A program made the position numbers and the translations under genes. From assembly GCA_027019265.1 (NCBI GenBank), contig JALUWX010000056.1, forward strand, positions 1-56,975: 56,975 nt of DNA. Reading direction: 5' to 3'. Position 1 is the first letter of the stretch; every line of letters begins with the position of its first letter. The notes beneath the pieces are model-generated. The model was not told where the DNA came from, ran no database searches, and saw only the letters and a program-made list of their open reading frames with translations. Shown piece by piece: positions 46,287 to 55,200 of this stretch. This DNA comes from Phycisphaerales bacterium. Its GTDB lineage: Bacteria > Planctomycetota > Phycisphaerae > Phycisphaerales > UBA1924.

Positions 46287-47808
46287 GATCACTCTCGATA
46301 TGACCACTGGCGCGATCGCGACGCGATACCCCGAACTGATCCCGGAACTCGAACGTCTCGGGATCGACTTCTGCTGCGCTGGGAACAGGTCGCTCCGGGA
46401 CGCGGCCGATTCCATCGCGCTCGATCCGGACGGAGCCGTCGCGTCGCTGCGGGTCTACGAGCATGATGAAACAGCCCGAGCGGAGTCGATGGATTGCACC
46501 GCGCTCTCGATGACCCAGCTCGCGGATCACATCGAGGAGACGCACCACGCATTCGCACGCTCCGCACTCGATCGGCTCGAGGTCTTGGTCGGCAAGTGCG
46601 TCGCGGCCCACGCCGACGAGGACCCGCGCCTCGTGGAGCTCAAGGAAACCCTTGGAGCGCTCACGGAGGACATGCACGACCATTTCATCCGCGAAGAGCG
46701 GGTTCTCTTCCCGTGGCTTCGCCGGCTCGATCGGAGCACGGAGCTCCATACCGGTCCGCCCTGGAGTGTGCGCCGACCCATCGACTGCATGCTCCATGAT
46801 CACGACGACGTCGGCGAAGCGTTCGCAAAGATCCGATCGCTCACGGACGACCTGACCGCGCCCCAGGGCGCCTGCTCGACGTGGCGCGCGTGCCTTGACC
46901 TGCTCGCGGAGCTGGAACGCGACACCCACATCCATATCCACAAGGAGAACAACATCCTCTTCCCCGCCGGGGTCGAAGCGGAGGAACGCCTCGGGTGGAA
47001 CCCGGCGAGGAAGCGCCCCAAAGCCGGAGCCCCGCTGCACGGATTCACGCTCATCGAACTCCTCGTCGTGATCGCGATCATCGCCCTCCTCATCGGGATC
47101 ATGCTCCCGGCGCTGGGACAGGCTCGCGCCGCGGGGCGCTCGGTCGTGTGTCTTTCCAACACCCGGTCCATCGCGACGGCCATGAGTATGTATGCGCAGG
47201 ATGACACACGCGAGCACTTCCCGACGGCACGCATGCCCGGGATGGCGATGAACGGGAACCCACCGGCACCGTTCTCGATCTCGTGGATCCATCTACTCGC
47301 GCCCTATCTCGGGGTCGATGCGGCGCTCCCCGAGAACCCCAGCACCGAGGAAATCCGCGCGTTCGTCAGCGCGATGGAGGTGTGTCGCTGTCCGGAGGAC
47401 CACTCCCAGAACTGGGAATCGATGATGATGCCCAGACTCGCGTCGTACGGGATCAACGCGTATCTGACCCCGAACCACCCGCCCTACTGGGGCATCAAGG
47501 CGTCGCGGATCCGGTCCCCGTCTCGATGCGTCCTCGGCGCGGAACTCACCGAGGAGATGGGCATGGACCACTTCATGCCGATGTTCTGGGGCGATCCTCC
47601 CGCTGTCGAGAACCCGATGATCCAGTCGCGCCAATGGGACTCCGCGCAAGCACTCCCAAGGGTCATCGAGCACACGCGCCACAGCGGAGAACGCGCGAAC
47701 TACGTCTTCACGGACGGCCACGCCGGCGCACATCCTTTCACGAACACATGGGCACAAACGCCCGGAGAGCCCCCGATCCGGAACTGGTACGACCCGAAAT
47801 CACCCTGA
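46276..47808 (+). CDS. RIC/ScdA iron-sulfur repair protein fused to a type II pseudopilin
   Basis: One 510-codon frame joins two unrelated proteins. Residues 1-about 245 are a complete di-iron RIC (ScdA/YtfE): an N-terminal domain with G-I-D-F-C-C-A-G, then a hemerythrin fold with H-I-E-E-T-H-H-A-F, H-F-I-R-E-E-R-V-L-F and H-I-H-K-E-N-N-I-L-F-P. It is cytoplasmic and repairs NO-damaged clusters. After a basic linker, a perfect prepilin signal H-G-F-T-L-I-E-L-L-V-V-I-A starts with G256. A planctomycete-type pseudopilin domain follows, ending in Y-V-F-T-D-G-H. No stop, ATG, GTG or TTG in frame separates the halves. The ATG at 46276 has AAGGAG 7 bases upstream. Confidence 0.85.
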   Translation: MSREITLDMTTGAIATRYPELIPELERLGIDFCCAGNRSLRDAADSIALDPDGAVASLRVYEHDETARAESMDCTALSMTQLADHIEETHHAFARSALDRLEVLVGKCVAAHADEDPRLVELKETLGALTEDMHDHFIREERVLFPWLRRLDRSTELHTGPPWSVRRPIDCMLHDHDDVGEAFAKIRSLTDDLTAPQGACSTWRACLDLLAELERDTHIHIHKENNILFPAGVEAEERLGWNPARKRPKAGAPLHGFTLIELLVVIAIIALLIGIMLPALGQARAAGRSVVCLSNTRSIATAMSMYAQDDTREHFPTARMPGMAMNGNPPAPFSISWIHLLAPYLGVDAALPENPSTEEIRAFVSAMEVCRCPEDHSQNWESMMMPRLASYGINAYLTPNHPPYWGIKASRIRSPSRCVLGAELTEEMGMDHFMPMFWGDPPAVENPMIQSRQWDSAQALPRVIEHTRHSGERANYVFTDGHAGAHPFTNTWAQTPGEPPIRNWYDPKSP

Positions 47809-47865
47809 TCGGGTCAACAGATCAGATGGAGCAGGACACTCTCTCACGTATCACGCGGCTCGCCG

Positions 47866-48543
47866 ATGGACACACACACGGACTCAGATCGGAATCCCTT
47901 GCTCCGCACACTGACCTCGCTCGTCGCGTGCGATGATCTCCCGCGGGCGCTCCCTGACGATCCCTTGCCCATCCTCCAGCGTTGGTACCGAGAAGCCGAA
48001 GCGGCCGCCGGCGACGAGGATTTCAACGCGATGACCCTCGCGACCTCCACTCCTGGCGGGGCACCCTCCGCTCGGATCGTGTTGTGCAAAGCGATCGAGA
48101 CCGATCCCCCCGCGATCGTCTTCTACACGAACTACAACAGCCGAAAGGGACGCGAGATCGAGCACAATCCGCGCGTCTGCGCGGTCTTCCACTGGCCCGG
48201 GCTCAAGCGTCAGGTCCGCATCGATGGTCGAGCGGAACGGACCAGCGTCAAGGAGAGCGACGACTACTTCCGCTCGCGCCCCCTGCTCTCCAGGATCGGT
48301 GCCGTCGTGAGCTCGCAGAGTGACGCGATCGACTCCCGCGAACATCTCGTCGCGGATGCTACACGATTGGGGTCCAGACACGCCCTGGGAGCCCGGATCG
48401 ACAGACCGGAGCACTGGGGCGGCTACCGCGTGATGATCCACGCTGTCGAACTGTGGTCCGCACGGACCGGCCGCCTCCACGACCGGGCTGTCTGGACCGT
48501 CGATCCACTCCACCGATGGTCCGCACATCGTTTGGCACCATGA
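47866..48543 (+). CDS. pdxH: Pyridoxamine/pyridoxine 5'-phosphate oxidase
   Basis: A 225-residue FMN enzyme forming pyridoxal phosphate. Family signatures are A-M-x-L-A-T near residue 54, F-Y-T-N-Y-N-S-R-K-G-R-E-I (FMN binding), the central V-R-I-D-G-R-A-E-R, and the C-terminal R-P-E-H-W-G-G-Y-R-V with final R-L-A-P. It is the last metabolic gene of the island. A hairpin at 48554-48570 (GAGGTC/GACCTC) lies just past its stop. Confidence 0.93.
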   Translation: MDTHTDSDRNPLLRTLTSLVACDDLPRALPDDPLPILQRWYREAEAAAGDEDFNAMTLATSTPGGAPSARIVLCKAIETDPPAIVFYTNYNSRKGREIEHNPRVCAVFHWPGLKRQVRIDGRAERTSVKESDDYFRSRPLLSRIGAVVSSQSDAIDSREHLVADATRLGSRHALGARIDRPEHWGGYRVMIHAVELWSARTGRLHDRAVWTVDPLHRWSAHRLAP

Positions 48544-48573
48544 TCGCCTGCATGAGGTCTTCATGACCTCGGA

Positions 48574-48726
48574 TCAGCGGGGACCCGGACCAGAGAATGA
48601 CCGTACCAGGACGAGAATCGCGTGCCGTTGCCATTCATTCAGCTCAGCCCACAACCGATCGAGTTCCTGAAGTCTCGGATCCGACTGCAACCCGCTTGCG
48701 CCGCATTCTGCGCCACTATCCTCCAT
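48574..48726 (-). CDS. Small planctomycete-type ORF near the right repeat
   Basis: A 50-codon gene reading toward pdxH. AGGAG lies 8-9 bases before its ATG. The C-terminal half, L-Q-E-L-D-R-L-W-A-E-L-N-E-W-Q-R-H-A-I-L with V-L-V-R, resembles a small helical ORF that I recall lying beside tyrosine recombinase genes in planctomycete islands. If so, it is a leftover of the integration module. I cannot give a function. Confidence 0.5.
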   Translation of the reverse strand: MEDSGAECGASGLQSDPRLQELDRLWAELNEWQRHAILVLVRSFSGPGPR

Positions 48727-48757
48727 AATCTGCTCTCCTGACACCGTACTCGCCCTT

Positions 48758-48844
48758 GTTCGAGTCCTGTTGCGCCCATTGGTTTGATCTTGCACGGGAG
48801 TGCGAGGAGATGACGGGGCCGGCGAATTGTCCGGTCCTTGTTGT
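48758..48844 (+). repeat. Right copy of the 87-bp direct repeat (attR-like)
   Basis: Carries the tRNA-Val 3' end from the T-loop (GTTCGAG) but none of the preceding tRNA, followed by the same downstream sequence as the left copy with three substitutions. This is the expected displaced end after integration. Confidence 0.9.
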
Positions 48845-48849
48845 TTTTT
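48816..48849 (+). terminator. Terminator in the right repeat
   Basis: GGGCCGG (48816-48822) pairs with CCGGTCC (48831-48837), followed by a T-rich tail with six consecutive Ts. It is a better terminator than the left copy, so it is probably the original tRNA-Val terminator. Confidence 0.7.
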
Positions 48850-48933
48850 GGGGGGTTGGGGGTGATGGGCTGGGCTCGGGCGGGCTTTGGTTCGATGGAA
48901 TCCTTTGACGAGGTTGTTGGTATACTCCGAGCG

Positions 48934-49371
48934 ATGATTCCCAGATTCCTCATCCCGGCCTTGCTGCTTGTGCTTTGCTGTGCGAGCTCGGTTGCGTTTG
49001 GGGGTGGTTCTGGTTCGGGTCGCGGGGTTCATGTGCATGTGCATGTCCATGGGGGGGCGGCTCATGAGCACACGCACGGGGGGCACGAGACATCGTCCTC
49101 GTCGTGCGAGGATTCGGTGTGTTCTGAGGCTTCGGACGGTTGCCATCTTGATTGATGCTGCGGGGATCATGAGCACGATCATCCCGAACGCTTCGGTGAG
49201 GGGATCACGCCTCGGTCCGATGATCTGCCCGTGTGTGACTCGGCGATCGGTGGGGTGCTTGCGGGGGCGATGACTGCGCCCCGGGGGGCGATCGGGCTTC
49301 GGTGGGTTCCGCTGATGGAGCGCCCGCCTGATTATCTGAAGGAACTCCGTACCTGCGTGATGTTGAACTGA
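48934..49371 (+). CDS. His/Cys-rich exported protein with in-frame TGA (possible selenoprotein)
   Basis: Starts with a signal peptide (M-I-P-R-F-L-I-P-A-L-L-L-V-L) followed by H-V-H-V-H-V-H, H-E-H-T-H and several Cys. At codon 74 a TGA interrupts the frame, which then continues C-C-G-D-H-E-H-D-H and runs to a TGA at 49369. The metal-ligand-rich character spans the TGA, and codon use stays normal to the end, so the full 145-residue chain appears to be one gene. The TGA is either selenocysteine, a nonsense mutation or a sequence error. If it is a stop, the product is 73 residues. A TATACT lies 7 bases before the ATG. It stands before a heavy-metal RND system. Confidence 0.6.
49161..49186 (+). 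other. Stem-loop directly after the in-frame TGA (SECIS-like)
   Basis: GGGATCAT (49163-49170) pairs with ATCATCCC (49178-49185), with one C-C mismatch, around a 7-base loop that begins with G. The loop starts about 15 bases after the TGA, at the lower limit of spacing for bacterial SECIS elements. The stem is short. Confidence 0.4.
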
Positions 49372-49446
49372 TCCGAGTGGGCTCTCTTCGCTCATTCGTT
49401 GTCGTGTTTTTGCACGGCGGTTGATCTGTTCGATCCATCCGAGGAC

Positions 49447-50871
49447 ATGGAGTCCCTTGTGCGTACCACTCTGTATCTCCCCGCGATCGTGTTGGGGTTT
49501 GCTCTCGCGGTTCTTGCGGGATGTCAGTCGTATGAACCGAGGCCGCTGGATCCGGGCGGGCATATTGATGCGTGGTCTTCGAGAAGCCCGAGCGATGAAT
49601 CGTTCCGGATGTTCCTCGATGCGCTCGATACGCAAGCCCATCCGGGGTCGTTTGATCTGAGCGATGGGATCCATCTGCACGAAGCGGAGCGGATCGCGCT
49701 GTTCTACAACCCCGATCTGAGGCTCGCTCGGCTCCGGGCCGGGGTTCGGGCTGGGGTTGCGGAGTTCTCGGGGCGTTGGGATGATCCGGAGTTCTCGGTG
49801 GATGCGCTGCGTGTGACCGAGAATGTTCCTGATGAGTGGATCATTGGTTCGTCGCTCACGGTGACGATCCCGATCTCGGGTCGGCTTCGTGCTGAGCGGG
49901 ATCGCGCGGAAGCGTCGCTCCGGGCGGCGTTGTCGGGTGTTGTTGAAGAGGAGTGGGCGGTCCGATCTCGTGTCCGGGATGCTTGGTACGAGTGGTCGGC
50001 GACCCGATTGCGTGAGGAGCGGATCGGGGCGTTGCTTGGATCGGTGTCTGCGCTGCTGGGGTCTGCGGATCGGCTCGGTGAGGCCGGGGAGCTTCCGTCG
50101 GACCAGGTCTCGCTTATCACGATCGAGGGGCTGAATCTCAAGCGTGCGCATCAGCGGTTGCGGGCTGACGGGTTTGAGCAGGAGCAGCGGCTCCGAGCGC
50201 TCATGGGGCTTTCGCCGGAGCCCGAGTTGAGGTTGATCCCATCGCTTTCGGTTCCCGATCCGATCGAGGTCCCGGATCACGAGACGCTGATCGAGAACCA
50301 TCCGACGCTGGTGAAGCTCCGGGATGAGTACGAGGTTGCGGAGGCGACGCTGCTCCGGGAGATCCGGGCGCAGTATCCCGACCTTACGATCGGGCCGATG
50401 TATGAGTCCGATCAGGGTCAGTCCCGGATCGGGTTTGTGGGGGGGATCCCGCTCCCGATCCTGAACTCCAACGCGCGGGGTATCGCGGAAGCTCGGGGGG
50501 AGCGGGCGCTTGCGCGGGCGCGGTATGAGACGGCGCTCGAACGGGTGCTGCACGACATCGCTGTGGCGCGGGCTCGTGTCGAGCAGAGCGCGATCCAGCG
50601 CGCGATGTATGAATCGGAGATCGTTCCCCTCGTGGATCGTCAGCTCGAGGATGCGCAGCGGCTTCTCGATCTGGGTGAGAGCGATGGGATGGTCTTGCTC
50701 GAGTCGATCACCCTCGCGGGAGAGACATCGATGGAGATGATCGAGACCCGGCTCGAGGAATCACGCGCGGCGAATGCGCTCCGGACCCTGGTCGGACCCG
50801 CTCCCCGGGCGGTGTCCTCTGTCCATACCACGAATACCAAGAACGAGATGCGCAGCGAGGTGCAGCCATGA
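49447..50871 (+). CDS. TolC/CusC-family outer-membrane efflux lipoprotein
   Basis: A 474-residue outer-membrane factor. The lipobox is L-A-G-C after a short signal peptide. The mature chain has the long helical repeats of TolC family proteins, with the pseudo-repeat A-E-x-I-A-L-x-x-N-P-D-L near residue 85 and a second E-N-H-P-T-L near 280. It forms the exit duct for the adjoining RND pump. The start has GAGGA close upstream. The next gene starts inside its stop codon. Confidence 0.9.
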   Translation: MESLVRTTLYLPAIVLGFALAVLAGCQSYEPRPLDPGGHIDAWSSRSPSDESFRMFLDALDTQAHPGSFDLSDGIHLHEAERIALFYNPDLRLARLRAGVRAGVAEFSGRWDDPEFSVDALRVTENVPDEWIIGSSLTVTIPISGRLRAERDRAEASLRAALSGVVEEEWAVRSRVRDAWYEWSATRLREERIGALLGSVSALLGSADRLGEAGELPSDQVSLITIEGLNLKRAHQRLRADGFEQEQRLRALMGLSPEPELRLIPSLSVPDPIEVPDHETLIENHPTLVKLRDEYEVAEATLLREIRAQYPDLTIGPMYESDQGQSRIGFVGGIPLPILNSNARGIAEARGERALARARYETALERVLHDIAVARARVEQSAIQRAMYESEIVPLVDRQLEDAQRLLDLGESDGMVLLESITLAGETSMEMIETRLEESRAANALRTLVGPAPRAVSSVHTTNTKNEMRSEVQP

Positions 50872-52232
50872 ACCGATCCGCACGAAACACGACGATGCTT
50901 TTGTCTTTGCTGGTCTTCTCTCTGGTGGGATGTTCCGACGGCGGCGCGTCTCATGCTTCCGCGCCTCAGGAGGAGCGCTCGGAAGGGGTGACGAACCGGA
51001 TCGAGATTCCGGCGACTGTTCGATCGAACCTTGGGATCACGTTTGCGAAGGTTGAGCGGCGGCGGGTGGAGTCTACGGTCCGGGTTCCGGGTTCCTTCGA
51101 GCTTGAGCCGCGGGCGCGTCGGGAGTATCGGATGGCGCTCCCGGGTGAGATCGATCTGGTGGTGGATCAGTATCAGCGGGTTGAGCCCGGGGATCTGCTG
51201 TATCGGTACCGATCTCCGGAATGGCCGGAGCTTCAGCACGAGATCATTGAGGGGGAACAGGAGATCGAGACGGCGCGGGCGATGATCGAGGTTGCGCGGG
51301 CGCGGGTTGCTGAGGCGGAGGATCGGATCGGGATTCTCCGTGAGCGTCTCGACTCGCTGGCGGTGGCGCAGGTGCGGAACGCGGAGCTGGAAGCCCGGGC
51401 GGCGGAACTCGAAGCGTCGCTCCCTCGGCTCCGTGCGGAGCTCGGTCAGTACGAGACGACCCTTGAGAACGCGCATCGGACTCGGGAGCATGCGCTCCAT
51501 CGGGCTTCGGCGGCGACGGGGATCGAGGAATCCGAGCTCAGTGGGCTTGTCGATCACGATGGGGCGAGGGTGCCCTTGTACCGGACGATTGAGTGGATCG
51601 GGGTGCGTGCGACGCAAGCGGGGATCGTGGAGTTGCTGGCTCTGACTGATGGGGCGTTCGCGGAGGCGCCTTCGCTCGTCCTGTCCACGGTGGACCCGAC
51701 CCGGGTCCGGTTCCGTGCGATGGGGCTGCAGTCGGATCTGGCTCGGTTGGATGAGTCGTCCGTGGCGCGGATTGTGCCTCCGAGGGTGCCGGGGATCGCG
51801 ATGGATGATTCCGTCGGGGCGCGGGTGACGATCGGGCTCGAGGCGCATCCGGAGCAGCGCACGGTGACACTGATCGCGAGGAGCGAGGAGGCACGTCCCT
51901 GGATCCGTCCTGGGGTGTCGGCGTTCCTTGAGATCGCGGTGGATTCGACTTCGGGGATGGCGCTGGCGATTCCTCGTGCGGCGGTTGTGAAGGACGGGAT
52001 GGTGCATGTGTTCTTCCGGAGGGACCCGGGGGACCCGAACAAGGCGATCCGGGTCGAGGCGGACCTGGGTGTTGATGACGGGCGATGGGTCGCGATCAAC
52101 TCGGGGCTTTCGCTCCAGGACGAGGTTGTCCTGGACGGCGCGTACGAGCTCAAGCTTGCGAGCGAGCGGGGAGGTGTGACCCAGAAGGGCGGTCACTTCC
52201 ATGCTGACGGCACGTTCCACGGCGATCACTAA
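50868..52232 (+). CDS. RND periplasmic adaptor (CusB/CzcB-like) lipoprotein
   Basis: A 454-residue membrane fusion protein. Lipobox L-V-G-C is near residue 22. A barrel-sandwich/lipoyl part is split by a long alpha-helical hairpin (about 140-215, Glu/Arg/Ala-rich), followed by beta-barrel and membrane-proximal domains with the A-I-P-R-A-A-V motif. The C-terminus is a metal-binding His cluster, H-F-H-A-D-G-T-F-H-G-D-H, which suggests a metal substrate. It overlaps the outer-membrane gene by 4 bases. Confidence 0.9.
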   Translation: MNRSARNTTMLLSLLVFSLVGCSDGGASHASAPQEERSEGVTNRIEIPATVRSNLGITFAKVERRRVESTVRVPGSFELEPRARREYRMALPGEIDLVVDQYQRVEPGDLLYRYRSPEWPELQHEIIEGEQEIETARAMIEVARARVAEAEDRIGILRERLDSLAVAQVRNAELEARAAELEASLPRLRAELGQYETTLENAHRTREHALHRASAATGIEESELSGLVDHDGARVPLYRTIEWIGVRATQAGIVELLALTDGAFAEAPSLVLSTVDPTRVRFRAMGLQSDLARLDESSVARIVPPRVPGIAMDDSVGARVTIGLEAHPEQRTVTLIARSEEARPWIRPGVSAFLEIAVDSTSGMALAIPRAAVVKDGMVHVFFRRDPGDPNKAIRVEADLGVDDGRWVAINSGLSLQDEVVLDGAYELKLASERGGVTQKGGHFHADGTFHGDH

Positions 52233-52248
52233 AGGGGAGCGACCCGTC

Positions 52249-55200
52249 ATGCTGAAGAAACTCATCCGTCTTTCGCTCGATCATGCGGCGCTTGTGTTGG
52301 TGCTCGGTGGGGTGCTGGTCGCGTTTGCGGCGTATCGGCTTCCCGAGACTCCCGTGGATGTGTTCCCCGAACTGAACGCGCCGACGGTGGTGGTGATGAC
52401 GGAAGCGCCTGGGCTTGCTGCTGACGAGGTGGAGCAGTATGTCACGTTCCCGATCGAGACGTCTGTGAACGGGATCCCCGGTGTTCGGCGTGTCCGGACG
52501 TCGAGCGCCATCGGGCTTTCGATCTCGTATATCGAGTTTGATTGGGGGACGGATATCTATCGGGCTCGTCAGCTCGTTTCCGAGCGGCTCGACACGGTGC
52601 GCGAGGAGCTCCCCCCCGATGCGCACGCGGAGATGACCCCGATCACGAGCATCACGGGGGAGATCATGCTGCTCGCGGTTTCTTCTCCGAACGGCGGGAT
52701 CCCTCCGATGGAGCTCCGGGCTTATGCGGAGTTCGACCTGCGGAACAAGCTGCTCGCGATCCCTGGGGTTGCGCAGGTGTCGGTCATCGGGGGGGAGCTC
52801 CCCGAGTACCAGGTGCTTGTGGAGCAGGAGCGGCTCCGTCTGTACGACCTGAGTGTGGAGGACGTTGTTCGCGCCGCGGATGATTCGCACAGCACCCTGA
52901 GCGCCGGGTATCTCCCGGATGTCGATTCGCTCGAGCTCCCGATCCGGCAGAGCGGGCGGGTGCGATCGGTGGAGGATATCTCCGGGACGATGATCACGTA
53001 CCACGACGGTGCGCCGGTGACGATCGGTCAGGTCGCGGAGGTCCGGTTGGGTCCCGCTCCGAAGCGTGGGACGGGCGCTGACGGGGGGCATCCGGCTGTG
53101 GTGATGACGATCAAGAAAGCCCCGGGGACGAATACGATCGCGATCACGGGTCGTGTCGATGCGGTGCTCGATGCGCTCGAACCCTCGCTCCCCGATGGGA
53201 TGCACATCAATCGGAACATCTTTCGTCAGTCGGACTTCATCAACTACTCGGTGACCAATGTTGTGCATGCGCTGCGCGATGCGGCGATCATCGTGTCGGT
53301 CATTCTGATTTTGTTCCTGCTCAATGTACGCACAACTTTGATCACGCTCACAGCGCTCCCGCTCTCCATTGCTGTCGCGTTGCTCATCCTCGGGTGGATG
53401 GGTGAGACGATCAACGTGATGACGCTGGGTGGGCTCGCGATCGCGGTGGGATCGCTCGTCGATGACGCGATCATCGATGTCGAGAACGTGTTCCGTCGGC
53501 TCGGTCAGAACAGAGCGAAGCCCGCGCACGAGCGGCGATCCAAGCTGGGGGTCATCTTTGATGCGAGTAATGAGATCCGGCCGGCGATGGTGTTCGCGAC
53601 GATCATCATCGCGTTGGTGTTCCTTCCGTTGATGTTCCTGGAGGGGATCGAGGGTCGGTTCTTCCGGCCGTTGGGGATCGCGTTTGTGGTTTCGATCATC
53701 GCTTCGTTGGTGGTGGCGCTCACGGTCACGCCGGCGATGTGTCGGTTCATGCTCCGGGATGATTCGGGTTCGGGGGATCACGGGGACGGGTTCCTGGTCC
53801 GGTTCCTGAAGCGTTTGTACGGGCCGACGGTTCGGATGGCGATCCGTTTCCGGGGGTGGGTGCTCGGATTCGCGGCGATCGCGACGGGGTTGGCGTTGTG
53901 GTTGGCTTCGACGTTCGGGACCTCGTTCCTTCCCGAGTTCCAGGAGGGCACGTTCACTGTGGGGCTCTTTGCGCCTCCCGGGACGTCGCTCCGCGCGAGT
54001 GATCGGCTTGCTTCGTCGCTCGAGCGTCAGCTCTTGGAGGTGGATGGTGTGAAGAGTGTGACGCGCCGGACGGGGCGGGCGGAGCGTGACGAGCATGCTG
54101 AGCCGGTGAGTAACTCGGAGATCGAGATCACGGTTGAGCCCGGATACGACAACATCGAGGTTCGTGAGACGATCTCGAGGATTCTCGAGGGGATCCCCGG
54201 GATCACGACGAACATCGGGCAGCCCATCGAGCATCGGTTGAGTCACATCCTCTCGGGGACCCCGGCGGCGATCGCGATCAGCGTGTACGGGGATGATCTC
54301 GATGTGCTGCGCGTGATCGCGAAGGAGATCGAGGGGGAACTCCGGGGGCTCCCTGGGGCGCGTGATGTGGCCGCGAATCGGGAGGTGATGATCCAGTCGC
54401 TCCCGGTGGAGTATCAAGCGGCGGAACTTGCGGCGTATGGGTTGACTCCTCGGTCTGCGGCGGAGCAGGTTCGGAACGCGGTGTTCGGGGTCGAGGTCGC
54501 GGAGGTGAACGAGGGTGTTCGTCGCTATTCGCTTGTTGTTCGTTTGGATGAATCCCGTCGTGACTCGATCGCGGATCTTCGTGGGCTCGTGCTCCGGGGT
54601 GAGGGGGGCGCGTTGGTGCGTTTGGATCAGGTTGCTGTGGTCGGGCCGGAGATGGCTTCGAACCTGATCGCGCGGGAGAACGCGCAGCGGAAAGCGGTGG
54701 TGTCGCTCAATGTTGCGCGGGGTTCGAACCTTGGTCACCTGGTCGGTCAAGTCCGGGCGCTTGTGGATCCGATCGTCCAGAAGCATGGGTACACGGTGAA
54801 GTACGGGGGGCAGTTCGAGGCGCAGCAGTCCGCTTCTCGCACCATCACGTTGTTCAGCGGGGTGGTTGTGCTTGTGATGGTTCTGCTTCTGAATCTTGCG
54901 ATCGGGTCGATGCGTGTGTCGCTCCTGGTTCTTGTGAACCTCCCGCTCGCGCTGATCGGTGGGATTCTCGGGATCTTCATCACGGAGTCCCCGAACCCGA
55001 TCACGAACGTTGTCGCGTTGTTCGGCGCGGGGAGCTATACGGCTCCGGTGATCTCGATCGCGAGCATGGTCGGGTTCATCACGCTGTTCGGGATCGCGGT
55101 CCGGAACGGGATCCTGCTTGTGAACCATTACAAGCATCTGATGGAGGAGGAGGGGAAGTCCGTGCACGAGGCGATTGTGCAGGGCTCGATGGAGCGGCTC

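Larger units (their letters stand above)
29044..48844. mobile_element. Putative genomic island in tRNA-Val carrying nitrite- and N2O-respiration genes
   Basis: The two 87-bp repeats bracket about 19.7 kb. The intact tRNA is on the left and only its 3' end is on the right, the usual product of site-specific integration at a tRNA. Inside, G and C are nearly balanced on the + strand, whereas flanking DNA is strongly G-rich, so the segment has a different replication history. A 50-codon gene just inside the right repeat resembles those near planctomycete integrases, but no integrase or excisionase is found, so the element is probably immobile now. Confidence 0.75.

Noticed and set aside
29131..48757. 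Search for integrase, transposase, toxin-antitoxin or CRISPR sequences within the island
   Set aside because: None of the frames shows recombinase, transposase, toxin-antitoxin or Cas motifs, and no spaced short repeats were seen.
48904..48926. TTGACG and TATACT upstream of the His/Cys-rich gene as a promoter
   Set aside because: The spacer is only 10 bases, too short for sigma-70; only the TATACT is noted.
49156..49446. The post-TGA segment as a separate gene starting at ATG 49270
   Set aside because: It would be only 33 codons without a ribosome-binding site, while the same frame continues upstream directly into the His/Cys-rich protein.
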